A stretch of 33,096 nucleotides of DNA from the NCBI GenBank assembly GCA_947451035.1, contig CANFXR010000022.1:1-33096 (forward strand). Direction: 5' to 3'. The notes below the pieces were generated by a model. The model was not told the DNA's origin. It saw only the letters and a list, made by a program, of their open reading frames with translations, and searched no databases. The position numbers and the translations under genes are program-made. The stretch comes from Burkholderiales bacterium. Lineage in GTDB: Bacteria; Pseudomonadota; Gammaproteobacteria; Burkholderiales; Burkholderiaceae_C. The number at the start of each line of letters is the position of its first letter. Position 1 is the stretch's first letter. Shown in pieces: positions 15,829 to 24,763 of the stretch.

Positions 15829-17391
15829 ATGAAACTGCGCACCCAGATCCTTGCCTTGGGCCTGTCAGGGGCACTGCTCGCGGGCCTTGCCGGCGGCATC
15901 GGGCTGTTCACGTCGTCGCGGCTGGGCGACTCGCTGTCGGACGCAGTGCAGGGCAGCCATGCGCTGCACACCAGCCAGGACGCCGACATGATGCATGACG
16001 CCTTGCGCGGCGACGCGCAGCTGGCGCTGCTCGGAGCACTCGAGAAAAACACCGATCGCGTCGCCGAGGCGCAAACCGGTCTGAAGGAGCACGCCGAGCG
16101 GTTCGATGCGGCATTGACCGGTCTCGAGGGCATGCCCCTGGCGGCAGCCAGCAAGGACGCGCTGGCCACCGTGCGTCCGCTGGTTCGCCAGTACGTCGCA
16201 GCGGTGTCCACGGTGGTGAACCTGTCGGCGACCGATGCGCCGGCGGCACAGGCGGCGATGCCGGCCTTGCAGACAGTGTTCAGCCAACTCGAAACGCAGA
16301 TGGCCGGTCTGTCCGGAACCATCGAGAAAAACAGCGAGGCGCTGGACGCCACCGCCAACAGCCGTGTCAAGCAATCGGCAGCGTGGATCAGCGCCGCGCT
16401 GGCTTTCGCCGTGGCCGCGATGACCGTGGCCGCGCTGTCGCTGGCCCGCAGCATGGCGCGTCCGATGGCTCACGCCGTGAGCGTGGCCGACAGCCTGGCG
16501 CAGGGTGACCTCACGGTGTCGATCCGCCCGGCCGGCAACGAGGAGGCGATGCGCTTGCTGCAGTCGCTGTCGCGCATGCAGGTCAACTTCACGCACATCG
16601 TGACGGAAGTGAAGTCCAACGCCGATGAGGTGGCCAGCGCCAGCGCGCAGATCGCCGGTGGCAACCAGGATCTGTCCAACCGCACCGAGCAGCAAGCCAG
16701 CGCGCTGCAGGAAACCGCCGCCACGATGGACCAACTCGGCTCCACCGTGCGCAACAACGCCGACCACGCCCGTCAGGCCAACCAGCTCGCGCTGGGGGCC
16801 TCGACCGTGGCGCTCAAGGGCGGTCAGGTCATGGGCCAGGTGGTCGAAACGATGACCGGCATCAACGACAGCTCGAGGAAGATCGCCGACATCATCAGCG
16901 TGATCGACGGCATCGCCTTCCAGACCAACATCCTGGCGCTCAACGCCGCGGTCGAGGCCGCGCGTGCCGGTGAGCAGGGCCGCGGCTTCGCGGTCGTGGC
17001 CGCCGAGGTGCGCAACCTGGCGCACCGCAGCGCCGAGGCCGCCCGCGAGGTCAAGAGCCTCGTCAACGCCAGCGTCGAGCGCGTCGAGCAGGGCACCGCG
17101 CTGGTCGGCCAGGCCGGCCACACCATGGACGAGATCGTCTCGGCCATCAAGCGCGTGACCGACATCGTGGCCGAGATCAGCGCGGCCAGCGCCGAGCAAA
17201 GCACCGGCATCGACCAGGTCGGCAAGGCGGTGTCGCAGATGGATCAATCCACCCAGCGCAACACCGCGCTGATCGAAGAAAGCGCTGCCGCCTCCGAAAC
17301 CCTGAGCCAGCAGGCGCGCCAACTGGTGGAGGCGGTGGCCGCCTTCAAGACCGGCGGCGCTGCCGACAGTCGGGTGCTGGCGATCGGCTGA
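15829..17391 (+). CDS. Methyl-accepting chemotaxis protein (Tar/Tsr-like layout)
   Basis: A 520-residue chemoreceptor with TM1 (about 7-28), a periplasmic helical bundle of about 155 residues, TM2 (about 184-205), HAMP, and a methylation/signalling domain whose conserved tip lies at about residues 355-400. The cytoplasmic part is closely similar to the receptor at 4793, but the periplasmic halves differ, so they probably sense different ligands. The C-terminus ends VLAIG and lacks a CheR-tethering pentapeptide. A GGAG site lies upstream of the ATG. Only 21 bases separate it from the predicted outer-membrane protein gene. The ligand cannot be predicted. Confidence 0.95.
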   Translation: MKLRTQILALGLSGALLAGLAGGIGLFTSSRLGDSLSDAVQGSHALHTSQDADMMHDALRGDAQLALLGALEKNTDRVAEAQTGLKEHAERFDAALTGLEGMPLAAASKDALATVRPLVRQYVAAVSTVVNLSATDAPAAQAAMPALQTVFSQLETQMAGLSGTIEKNSEALDATANSRVKQSAAWISAALAFAVAAMTVAALSLARSMARPMAHAVSVADSLAQGDLTVSIRPAGNEEAMRLLQSLSRMQVNFTHIVTEVKSNADEVASASAQIAGGNQDLSNRTEQQASALQETAATMDQLGSTVRNNADHARQANQLALGASTVALKGGQVMGQVVETMTGINDSSRKIADIISVIDGIAFQTNILALNAAVEAARAGEQGRGFAVVAAEVRNLAHRSAEAAREVKSLVNASVERVEQGTALVGQAGHTMDEIVSAIKRVTDIVAEISAASAEQSTGIDQVGKAVSQMDQSTQRNTALIEESAAASETLSQQARQLVEAVAAFKTGGAADSRVLAIG

Positions 17392-17405
17392 GGCGCCGCG
17401 GCGCC
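17392..17405. terminator. Short GC hairpin between convergent chemoreceptor and kinase genes
   Basis: GGCGC-CGCG-GCGCC forms a 5-bp stem in the 18-base gap between the two stop codons. There is no T-tract, so termination activity is uncertain. Confidence 0.25.
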
Positions 17406-17409
17406 CGGA

Positions 17410-19047
17410 TCAGTAGACGGTCATGAACGCGGAGTGGCTGGCGTCGTCCTGACGGTCAGCGGCTCGCGCCATGCGAGCGGGCACGACGATGTGAAACGCC
17501 GTGCCGCGCGCGGGCCGGTTTTCGGCGTGGATGCTGCCGCCATGCGCATCGATGATCTTGCGGCAGATCGCCAGCCCCAGCCCCGTGCCGCCTGAGCCGT
17601 CCTTGGTCTGGCTCGACTGCACGAACGCATCGAAGACCGTGTCGAGCTCGGCCTCGGGGATGCCCGGGCCTTCATCGCTCACCCGCACGCGCAGCGCGCC
17701 GTTTTCGGTGCGATCGCCCACGATGTCGATGCAGCTGTGGGGCGGGCTGAACTTGATCGCATTGGCCAGCACATTGCGCACCACCTGCTGGTAGCGCGGC
17801 GGGTCGACCTTGGTCAGCATCGGCTGCTCGGGCAGGTTCACGAGCAGCGTGAGCTCCTTCGAGCGGATCAGCGGATCGATCTCGCGCACCACCTCGCGGA
17901 CCAGCACGCGCAGATCGGTGCGCTCGACGTGGATGGCACCGGCCGTGCTGTCGATCTTCGAGACATCGAGCAGGTCGTTGACCAGACTGAGCATGCGCTC
18001 GCCGGCATGGTGGATCTCGCCGAACATGGACTGCAGCCGCTCACGATCGCCCGAGCGTGCCACGCCGAGCTCCGAAAAACCGATGATCGACTGCAGTGGT
18101 GTGCGCAGCTCGTGGCTGATGTTGGCGATGAACTCGGTCTTGGCGCGCGAGGTTTCCTCGGCGGCGTCGCGCGCCTCGCGGGTGGCGCGCTCGGCATCGC
18201 GAAATTCCGAGATGTCCATGAACACGCACAGGATGCCCGAGGCGCGCCCGTCGGTGCCGTGCAGCAGCACCTTGTCGACCATCACCTCGCGCAGCGAGCC
18301 GTCGCGGTGCGTCACGCTTGATTCGTGACGCAGCCGCGGCTGCGCGCGCAGCCGCTGGCGGTCCTCGGCCTCGTGCAGCTGGCGTGTGGGCGGCTGTTCG
18401 GGCGAGTCAGACGCCCGGTAGGCGTTGTCGCTGCGTTGCTGCCCGGTGAAGTCTTCCCACGCCTTGTTGACGATCACGAACTGGCCGTCGAGCGTGATCA
18501 CCGACTGCGGCAGCGGGCTGGTCTCCATGACGAGCCGCGTGAACGCCAACTGAGCGTGCAACTGCTGCTCGGCCGCGACCCGCTCGGTCACGTCCATCGC
18601 GCTGCACGCAAAGCCCGAAATGTGGCCCTGGTGTTGCAGCGGGATCACCGACACATCGAAGGTGCGCGGGGTGCCCATGGCTGCGATGAGCGTGGCCTGC
18701 GTGCGCCGCGCGGCCAGGCCGGCCCCGCGGGTGAACAGCGACCACACGCGGTCACGGTCGGCGTCTTGCACGATCTCCCAGGGGCGCTGTCCCAGCGCGC
18801 TGGCCACGCTGGTGCCCATCACCGGCAGCCAGTGCGGGTTGACGAAGGTGATCGAGCCGTTGGCGTCGGTACGAAAGATCAGCTCTTGCAGGCTCATGAC
18901 GGTGCCGCTGAGCTCGCGCTCGCGCAGGGCTGCTTCCTGCAGGGCTTGCTCCATGTTCGCGATGGCCAGCCGGTGGATGCGCGCACCGCGCACGACCACC
19001 CAGGCGAGCACACCCATGAGCAGCGTGCCCACCATGCCCGCCACCAC
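17410..19047 (-). CDS. PAS-domain sensor histidine kinase
   Basis: A sensor kinase of about 545 residues. One N-terminal membrane segment (about 1-20) is followed by two PAS domains (about 40-165 and 175-295), a HisKA domain with phospho-acceptor His312 (ISHELRTP), and an HATPase domain with an N box (NVLANAIKFS), DEGPGIP and GGTGLGLAI boxes. With almost no periplasmic loop, sensing is probably intracellular through the PAS domains; no cofactor ligand is obvious. The start is uncertain. GTG 19047 and ATG 19035 lack good ribosome sites, whereas a CTG at 19083 overlaps the TGA of the response regulator gene and has AGGG five bases before it. The response regulator immediately upstream is its likely partner. 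Confidence 0.87.
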   Translation of the reverse strand: MVAGMVGTLLMGVLAWVVVRGARIHRLAIANMEQALQEAALRERELSGTVMSLQELIFRTDANGSITFVNPHWLPVMGTSVASALGQRPWEIVQDADRDRVWSLFTRGAGLAARRTQATLIAAMGTPRTFDVSVIPLQHQGHISGFACSAMDVTERVAAEQQLHAQLAFTRLVMETSPLPQSVITLDGQFVIVNKAWEDFTGQQRSDNAYRASDSPEQPPTRQLHEAEDRQRLRAQPRLRHESSVTHRDGSLREVMVDKVLLHGTDGRASGILCVFMDISEFRDAERATREARDAAEETSRAKTEFIANISHELRTPLQSIIGFSELGVARSGDRERLQSMFGEIHHAGERMLSLVNDLLDVSKIDSTAGAIHVERTDLRVLVREVVREIDPLIRSKELTLLVNLPEQPMLTKVDPPRYQQVVRNVLANAIKFSPPHSCIDIVGDRTENGALRVRVSDEGPGIPEAELDTVFDAFVQSSQTKDGSGGTGLGLAICRKIIDAHGGSIHAENRPARGTAFHIVVPARMARAADRQDDASHSAFMTVY

Positions 19048-19079
19048 CAGCGCGGCGTGCTGCTCGAGCGCCGCGCTGA

Positions 19080-19466
19080 TCAGCTGCGCCCTGACTGTGG
19101 CTTGGCCACGATGTCGCCGAGCAGCACCAGCAGTTGCATCGGGCTGAACGGCTTGACCAGGTACTCGGTGGCGCCGGCGTTCAAGCCGGCTTCGCGGTCC
19201 GCGCTGCCGCCGCGTGCCGACAGGATGATCACCGGCACGCCGTGCAGCTTCGGCGTGGATTTCATGGCGCGGCACAGGTCCAGGCCGTCGAGCTCGCCGG
19301 GCATCATCACGTCGAGCAGCACCACATCGGGCTGCACGCTGCGCGCCATTTCCCAGCCGGTCAGCGCATCGGGCGCCTCGTGGACTTCCCAGTCCTCGAA
19401 CTCCAGGGTCATGCGCACCAGACGGCGGATGTCGGGCTGGTCTTCGACGATGAGGATCTTCTTCAT
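19080..19466 (-). CDS. Single-domain response regulator (receiver only)
   Basis: A 128-residue CheY-like receiver with no output domain. It shows the acidic pocket Glu8-Asp9, phospho-acceptor Asp52 (VVLLDVMMPG), the switch Ser in IILSARG, and the conserved Lys in EYLVKPF. It would act by protein-protein contact, or as an intermediate in a phosphorelay with the kinase whose gene starts at its end. The ATG at 19466 is followed directly by the KKILIVEDQ core, so the start is well supported although no strong ribosome site is seen. It is divergent from the first sulfate-binding protein gene (235-base gap). Confidence 0.93.
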   Translation of the reverse strand: MKKILIVEDQPDIRRLVRMTLEFEDWEVHEAPDALTGWEMARSVQPDVVLLDVMMPGELDGLDLCRAMKSTPKLHGVPVIILSARGGSADREAGLNAGATEYLVKPFSPMQLLVLLGDIVAKPQSGRS

Positions 19467-19620
19467 GGCGTGACGAAAAGGGCGAGGGTTCGGGTGGCGT
19501 GATTATGGGCAGCGGTGCCCTGAAGGCGCCATGGTTTGCCCACGGGCGGAGCCCCGATGAACAGGTCGCCGGACCGCTGCGGTTATCTGAAATCCGCATA
19601 CCAAAGCGCGCAACGCTTCG

Positions 19621-19649
19621 TTGCCGGGCGGTCTGTGGCTGCCTAACCT
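19621..19649 (+). promoter_or_regulatory. Candidate promoter of the first sulfate-binding protein gene
   Basis: TTGCCG (19621-19626) and TAACCT (19644-19649) are spaced by 17 bases and resemble -35/-10 elements. The surrounding sequence (GTTGCC-GGCGGT-GGC-GCCTA) is repeated with few changes upstream of the second binding-protein gene. A GTTAT and a CGCATA word lie further upstream in both copies, as candidates for CysB contact. The match is by eye only. Confidence 0.4.
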
Positions 19650-19701
19650 GCGAGTCATCCGGCTCTGGTGCCGAGCCTGTTTGCCCTCAACGGAGTCCCT
19701 C

Positions 19702-20715
19702 ATGTCAGCTCTCAATTTCACCCGTTGCGCCTTGCTGGTGCTGGCCATCAGCGCCGCCGCCTTTGGTGTCGTCGCCAAGGATGTCAGCATCCTCAATGTG
19801 TCCTATGACCCGACGCGCGAGCTGTACGGCGAATACGACAAGGCGTTTGCCAAGTACTGGCAGGCCAAGACCGGCGACAGCGTGTCGGTCAAGCAGTCGC
19901 ACGGCGGCTCGGGCAAGCAGGCTCGCTCGGTCATCGACGGCATCGAAGCCGATGTGGTCACGCTGGCGCTGGCCTATGACATCGACTCGATCGCCGAGCG
20001 CGCCAAGGTGCTGCCTGCCGACTGGCAAAAGCGGCTCAAGCACAACAGCTCGCCCTACACCTCGACCTACATCTTCCTGGTGCGCCAGGGCAACCCCAAG
20101 GGCATCAAGAACTGGGACGACCTGATCAAGCCCGGCGTCAGCGTGATCACCGCCAACCCCAAGACCTCGGGCGGTGCCCGCTGGGGTTACCTGGCCGCCT
20201 ACGGCTTTGCACTCAAGCAGCCCGGCGGCACCGATGCCAAGGCGCAGGCCTTCGTCGCCAGCTTGTTCAAGAACGTGCCGGTGCTCGACTCGGGCGCGCG
20301 CGGCTCCACGGTGACGTTTGCCGAGCGCGGCATCGGTGACGTGCTGCTGGCGTGGGAGAACGAAGCCCATCTGGCGATCAAGGAGTTCGGCGCCGACAAG
20401 TTCGACATCGTCTATCCGCCCACCAGCATCCTGGCCGAGCCGCCGGTGGCCGTGGTCGACAAGGTCGTCGACAAGCGCGGCACCCGCGAAGTGGCGCAGG
20501 CCTATCTGGAATACCTGTACTCGACCGAAGGCCAGGAAATCGCCGCGCGCAATTTCTACCGCCCGATCGACCCCGTGGTGGCGGCCAAGTACGCGGCGAA
20601 CTTCCCGAAGATCACCCTGTTCACGATCGACGATGTGTTTGGCGGCTGGGCCAAGGCGCAAAAGACGCACTTCGCTGATGGCGGCGTGTTCGATCAGATC
20701 TACACCGCGAAGTAG
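19702..20715 (+). CDS. sbp: Periplasmic sulfate-binding protein (ABC transporter), paralogue 1
   Basis: A 337-residue solute-binding protein of the Sbp/CysP family that delivers sulfate (or thiosulfate) to the CysTWA permease. A signal peptide (cleavage near residue 26, VVA-KDV) precedes the family motifs [23 protein letters not shown] and [16 protein letters not shown]. The binding-site segment and the C-terminal DDVFGGW motif are also present. ATG 19702 has GGAG at 19692-19695. The longer frame from 19621 would cover the promoter-like elements and is rejected. A strong intrinsic terminator follows, so this gene is probably transcribed alone. It is clearly paralogous to the next gene (by eye about half of positions identical). 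Confidence 0.95.
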   Translation: MSALNFTRCALLVLAISAAAFGVVAKDVSILNVSYDPTRELYGEYDKAFAKYWQAKTGDSVSVKQSHGGSGKQARSVIDGIEADVVTLALAYDIDSIAERAKVLPADWQKRLKHNSSPYTSTYIFLVRQGNPKGIKNWDDLIKPGVSVITANPKTSGGARWGYLAAYGFALKQPGGTDAKAQAFVASLFKNVPVLDSGARGSTVTFAERGIGDVLLAWENEAHLAIKEFGADKFDIVYPPTSILAEPPVAVVDKVVDKRGTREVAQAYLEYLYSTEGQEIAARNFYRPIDPVVAAKYAANFPKITLFTIDDVFGGWAKAQKTHFADGGVFDQIYTAK

Positions 20716-20763
20716 TCGTCGGCGGCGCAGGCCACGGCGGTGCGGGCGCGCCATCCGCCCCGG

Positions 20764-20794
20764 GACGGGCTCCCACCCTGGCGTGGGACCCGTC
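20764..20794 (+). terminator. Intrinsic terminator between the two sulfate-binding protein genes
   Basis: GACGGG and TCCCAC (one C bulged between them) pair with GTGGGA and CCCGTC around a 6-base loop. The hairpin is followed by TTT (20795-20797). It is 49 bases after the first binding-protein stop. This is the best Rho-independent terminator in the window. Confidence 0.72.
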
Positions 20795-20830
20795 TTTAGT
20801 CGTTATTCGCATATGGATTCGCGAAATCGG

Positions 20831-20861
20831 TTGCCCGGCGGTTGACTTGGCCGCCTAGCAT
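20831..20861 (+). promoter_or_regulatory. Candidate promoter of the second sulfate-binding protein/cysTWA operon
   Basis: TTGCCC (20831-20836) and TAGCAT (20856-20861) with a 19-base gap align with the elements ahead of the first binding-protein gene. The upstream words GTTATTCGCATATGG and a repeated ATTCGC (12-base period, 20805 region) are candidates for CysB binding. A TTGACT at 20842-20847 is an alternative -35 but has no well-placed -10. Confidence 0.4.
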
Positions 20862-20903
20862 CGCGGGTTACCTCCTTGAGGCGGCATCGCCGCTCAGCAC
20901 CTC

Positions 20904-21926
20904 ATGAACTCATTCAACCGTCGTGTGACGCTGCTTGCCATGGCCGGTGTGGCCGTGGCATCCCCCATTGCTGCCTTGGCGCAAGGCGCCGGCAAGACGC
21001 TGCTCAACGTCAGCTACGACGTGTCGCGCGAGTTCTACAAGGACTACAACGCGGCCTTTGCGGCGCACTGGAAGAAGACCACCGGCGAGGTGCTCACGCT
21101 GAACCAGTCGCACGGCGGCAGCAGCAAGCAAGCGCGCAGCGTGACCGAAGGGCTGGAGGCCGACGTCATCACGATGAACCAGGCCAACGACATCGACATC
21201 CTGGCCGAGCGCGGCGCGCTGATTCCCGCTGACTGGGCCAAGCGATTGCCCGACAACAGTGCGCCCACCACCTCGCTGTCGGTGATCCTGGTGCGCAAGG
21301 GCAACCCGAAGAACATCCGCGACTGGGGTGATCTGGGCCGCGCCGGCGTGTCGGTGATCATCCCCAACCCGAAGACCTCGGGCAACGGCCGCTACACCTA
21401 CCTGGCGGCCTGGGGCGCGGCACTCAAGAACGGCGTGGCGCCGGCAGCGGCCAAGGCGCTGGTCGAGCGCATCTTTGCCAACGTGCCGGTGCTCGACGGC
21501 GGCGGGCGCGGTGCCACCACCACCTTCGCGCAGCGCAACATGGGCGATGCGCTGGTCACCTTCGAATCCGAAGTGCCGCTGATCCAGCGCGAGTTCGGCG
21601 GGGATTTCGAGGTGATCTACCCGACCTGGACAGTGCTCGCCGAAAACCCGGTGAGCGTGGTCGACAAGGTGGTCGACAGGCGCGGCACGCGCACGCAGGC
21701 CGAGGCCTATCTCAAGTACCTGTGGTCCGATGAAGCGCAGGAGATCGCCGCGAAGCAACACATCCGCCCGCGCAGTGCCAAGGTGCTGGCCAAGTACGCC
21801 AAGGACTTTCCGAAGGTCAATGCCTTCACCGTGGACGAGGTGTTTGGCGGCTGGAAGAAGGCGCAGAAGGAGCACTTCGACGACGGCGGCTTTTACGACC
21901 AGATCATCGTTCGCTCGAAGAAGTAA
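20904..21926 (+). CDS. sbp: Periplasmic sulfate-binding protein (ABC transporter), paralogue 2
   Basis: A 340-residue solute-binding protein of the Sbp/CysP family with a signal peptide (cleavage near residue 26, ALA-QGA). It carries the same motifs as its upstream paralogue: NVSYDVSREFY, SHGGSSKQARSV, NPKTSGNGRYTYLAAWG and EVFGGW. The gene heads the transport operon: cysT starts 12 bases after its stop. Having two binding proteins for one permease suggests a division of labour, for example sulfate against thiosulfate or different affinities, but the sequence alone does not assign roles. Confidence 0.95.
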   Translation: MNSFNRRVTLLAMAGVAVASPIAALAQGAGKTLLNVSYDVSREFYKDYNAAFAAHWKKTTGEVLTLNQSHGGSSKQARSVTEGLEADVITMNQANDIDILAERGALIPADWAKRLPDNSAPTTSLSVILVRKGNPKNIRDWGDLGRAGVSVIIPNPKTSGNGRYTYLAAWGAALKNGVAPAAAKALVERIFANVPVLDGGGRGATTTFAQRNMGDALVTFESEVPLIQREFGGDFEVIYPTWTVLAENPVSVVDKVVDRRGTRTQAEAYLKYLWSDEAQEIAAKQHIRPRSAKVLAKYAKDFPKVNAFTVDEVFGGWKKAQKEHFDDGGFYDQIIVRSKK

Positions 21927-21938
21927 CCAGGGCTCCAC

Positions 21939-22772
21939 GTGTTCTTTTCCCGCACCCTCCTCAAGCAACACAGCGTGCTGCCGGGCTTCGACCTGGCGCT
22001 TGGTTTCACGCTGCTGTACCTCGGCTTCATCGTGCTGATTCCGCTGAGTGCGGCATTCTTGAAGACGGCCACCATGACCTGGCCGGCCTTCATCGACGCG
22101 GTGTCCTCGCCGCGCGTGATGGCCTCGTACCGGCTGACCTTCGGCGCGTCGGCGCTCGCCGCGCTGCTGAACGCGTTTTTCGGGCTGATCGTGGCGTGGG
22201 TGCTGGTGCGTTACGACTTCCCGTTCAAGCGGCTGGTGGACGCGCTGGTCGACCTGCCGTTCGCGCTGCCCACCGCGGTGGCTGGCATTGCGCTGACGGC
22301 GCTGTATTCGCAAAACGGCTGGATCGGCCAGGCGCTGCCGTTCAAGGTGAGCTACACGCCGATCGGCGTGTTCGTGGCGCTGACTTTCATCGGCTTGCCG
22401 TTCGTCGTGCGCACCTTGCAGCCGGTGCTCGAAGACCTCAACCACGAGGTCGAGGAAGCGGCCGCCACGCTCGGCGCCAACCGCTGGCAGACCTTCACGA
22501 AGGTGATCTTCCCGGTGCTCACGCCGGCGCTGATCACCGGTTTTGCGCTGGCCTTTGCCCGCGCGCTGGGCGAATACGGCTCGGTGATCTTCATTGCCGG
22601 CAACATGCCCATGATCAGCGAGATCACCCCGCTGCTGATCATCACCAAGCTCGAGCAGTACGACTACCAGGGCGCCACCGCCATCGCGGTGGTGATGCTG
22701 GTGTCGGCGTTCAGCCTGCTGCTCGCCATCAACGGCCTGCAGGCCTGGACCCGCGCGCGCCAGGGACGCTGA
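21939..22772 (+). CDS. cysT: Sulfate/thiosulfate ABC transporter permease CysT
   Basis: A 277-residue inner-membrane permease with six predicted helices. It carries the EAA loop ([12 protein letters not shown] followed by IFPVLTP) that contacts the CysA ATPase. The N-terminal [18 protein letters not shown] segment is typical of CysT/CysU. The start is GTG at 21939, with AGGG at 21929-21932 six bases upstream. Only four bases separate its stop from the cysW start, so the two permease subunits are made together. Confidence 0.96.
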   Translation: MFFSRTLLKQHSVLPGFDLALGFTLLYLGFIVLIPLSAAFLKTATMTWPAFIDAVSSPRVMASYRLTFGASALAALLNAFFGLIVAWVLVRYDFPFKRLVDALVDLPFALPTAVAGIALTALYSQNGWIGQALPFKVSYTPIGVFVALTFIGLPFVVRTLQPVLEDLNHEVEEAAATLGANRWQTFTKVIFPVLTPALITGFALAFARALGEYGSVIFIAGNMPMISEITPLLIITKLEQYDYQGATAIAVVMLVSAFSLLLAINGLQAWTRARQGR

Positions 22773-22776
22773 CACC

Positions 22777-23655
22777 ATGAGCACGACCACCACCTACAGC
22801 AACCCGCCAGGCATCGCCGGCGCCACCCAAGAGCCTGTGTGGGTGCGCCGCGCGCTGATCGGCGTGGCGCTGCTGTTTTTGACTTTCTTTCTGTTCGTGC
22901 CGCTGTCCATCGTGTTCGTCGAAGCCTTCAAGAAGGGCATCGACGTCTATCTGGCCGCGATCATCGAACCCGACGCCCGCTCGGCGATCTGGCTCACGCT
23001 CACGGCCGCGGCGATCAGCGTGCCGATGAACCTGGCGTTCGGCGTGGCCGCGGCGTGGTGCATCGCCAAGTTCGAGTTTCGCGGCAAGAACGTGCTGCTC
23101 ACGCTGATCGACTTGCCGTTCTCGGTCAGCCCGGTGATTGCCGGGTTGATCTACGTGCTCATCTTCGGGTTGCAGGGCTGGTTCGGCGAGTGGCTGCGCG
23201 ATCACGACCTGAAGGTGATCTTCGCGGTGCCGGGCATCGTGCTGGCCACGGTGTTCGTCACGTTCCCGTTCGTGGCGCGCGAGCTGATCCCGCTGATGCA
23301 AGCGCAAGGCGTCGAGCAGGAAGAAGCCGCATGCATGCTGGGCGCGAACGGCTGGCAGATCTTCTGGCGCGTGACGATGCCCAACATCAAGTGGGCGCTG
23401 CTGTACGGCGTGATCCTGTGCAACGCCCGGGCGATGGGCGAGTTCGGTGCGGTCAGCGTGGTGTCGGGTCACATCCGCGGCCAGACCAACACGCTGCCGC
23501 TGCACATCGAAATTCTCTACAACGAATACCAGTTCGCCGCGTCGTTCGCGGTGGCTTCGCTGCTGGCGCTGCTGGCGCTGGTGACGCTGCTGCTCAAGTA
23601 CATCGTCGAGCAGCGGGTGAAGGCGCAAAAGCGCGCCGCCAGTCAAAGCGAATGA
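22777..23655 (+). CDS. cysW: Sulfate/thiosulfate ABC transporter permease CysW
   Basis: The partner permease of CysT, 292 residues, with about six helices starting near residue 26. The EAA loop reads [16 protein letters not shown] followed by [13 protein letters not shown]. The [23 protein letters not shown] segment near the C-terminal half is a CysW hallmark. The first 22 residues are polar and Thr/Pro-rich, probably a cytoplasmic lead. It is followed after 13 bases by cysA, whose ribosome site overlaps this gap. Confidence 0.96.
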   Translation: MSTTTTYSNPPGIAGATQEPVWVRRALIGVALLFLTFFLFVPLSIVFVEAFKKGIDVYLAAIIEPDARSAIWLTLTAAAISVPMNLAFGVAAAWCIAKFEFRGKNVLLTLIDLPFSVSPVIAGLIYVLIFGLQGWFGEWLRDHDLKVIFAVPGIVLATVFVTFPFVARELIPLMQAQGVEQEEAACMLGANGWQIFWRVTMPNIKWALLYGVILCNARAMGEFGAVSVVSGHIRGQTNTLPLHIEILYNEYQFAASFAVASLLALLALVTLLLKYIVEQRVKAQKRAASQSE

Positions 23656-23668
23656 GGAAGGTCACGCC

Positions 23669-24724
23669 ATGAGCATCGAAATCCGCCACCTCAACAAGCG
23701 CTTCGGCCAGACCGTGGTGTGCGACAACCTGAACCTCGACATTCCGTCGGGCGAGCTGGTCGCGCTGCTCGGGCCTTCGGGGTCGGGCAAGACCTCGCTG
23801 CTGCGCATCATCGCGGGGCTGGAAGTGCCCGATTCAGGCACGGTGCACTTCCACGGCAAGGACACCACCGGCACCGACGTGCGCGACCGTCAGGTCGGCT
23901 TCGTGTTCCAGCACTACGCGCTGTTCGCGCACATGACGATCTTCGAGAACGTGGCGTTCGGGCTGCGGGTGCGGCCCGCGGCCACGCGGCCGAGCGAGTC
24001 GCAGATCCGCTCCAAGGTCACCGACTTGCTCAAGCTGGTGCAGCTCGACTGGCTGTCCGACCGTTACCCGCATCAGTTGTCGGGTGGCCAGCGCCAGCGC
24101 ATCGCCCTGGCGCGCGCGCTGGCGGTCGAGCCCAAGGTGCTGCTGCTCGACGAGCCGTTCGGCGCGCTCGATGCCAAGGTGCGCAAGGAGCTGCGCCGCT
24201 GGCTGCGCCGGCTGCACGACGAGGTGCACATCACCAGCGTGTTCGTCACCCACGACCAGGAAGAGGCGATGGAAGTGGCCGACCGCATCGTCGTGATGCA
24301 CGAGGGCCGCATCGAGCAGGTGGGTTCACCCGACGAGGTCTACGACCACCCGGCCACGCCGTTCGTGCTGAAGTTCCTGGGCGACGTGAACCTGTTCCAC
24401 GGGCGTCTGGACCACGCGCAAGGCGCAGTGACCAGCGCCAGCGAGGTGAGCTACGTGCGCCCGCACGAGCTGCAGATCGTCGCCAGCGCGCAAGACGGTG
24501 CGGTGGCGGTCACGTTGACGCAGACGCTCACCGTGGGCCCCAACACGCGGCTCGAGTTCAAGCGCGTCGATGACGCCAGCGACATCGATGTGGAACTGCC
24601 ACGCTCCGAATTCAAACGCTTGCGCGAGTCGATGGCGCTCGAGCCGGGGGCGACGGTGCACCTGCTGCCGCGTCGCATCACCCGCTTTGCGCAGGAACCT
24701 TCGGACCCCGCCGCCTTGATTTGA
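23669..24724 (+). CDS. cysA: Sulfate/thiosulfate ABC transporter ATP-binding protein CysA
   Basis: The 351-residue ATPase that powers the CysTW permease. It shows Walker A GPSGSGKT (35-42), the Q loop FVFQHYALF, the signature LSGGQRQR (about 137-144), Walker [13 protein letters not shown] (about 157-168) and the switch His in [11 protein letters not shown]. The C-terminal 110 residues form the TOBE-like regulatory region typical of CysA. gaggaagg lies before the ATG. It closes the operon: the CysB-type gene converges from the other strand after 39 bases. Confidence 0.97.
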   Translation: MSIEIRHLNKRFGQTVVCDNLNLDIPSGELVALLGPSGSGKTSLLRIIAGLEVPDSGTVHFHGKDTTGTDVRDRQVGFVFQHYALFAHMTIFENVAFGLRVRPAATRPSESQIRSKVTDLLKLVQLDWLSDRYPHQLSGGQRQRIALARALAVEPKVLLLDEPFGALDAKVRKELRRWLRRLHDEVHITSVFVTHDQEEAMEVADRIVVMHEGRIEQVGSPDEVYDHPATPFVLKFLGDVNLFHGRLDHAQGAVTSASEVSYVRPHELQIVASAQDGAVAVTLTQTLTVGPNTRLEFKRVDDASDIDVELPRSEFKRLRESMALEPGATVHLLPRRITRFAQEPSDPAALI

Positions 24725-24731
24725 GGGGACG

Positions 24732-24756
24732 GGTCGGCGCGTCGTTGGCGCCGGCC
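24732..24756. terminator. Hairpin between convergent cysA and cysB-type genes
   Basis: GGTCGGCGC and GCGCCGGCC form a 9-bp stem (one G-T pair) with a 7-base loop inside the 39-base gap. There is no T-tract, so it is a plausible but unproven bidirectional terminator. Confidence 0.4.
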
Positions 24757-24763
24757 TCGGTGC

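Noticed and set aside
20910-22793. 627-codon open frame on the minus strand
   Set aside because: Opposite strand of the second binding-protein gene and cysT; composition typical of an antisense shadow.
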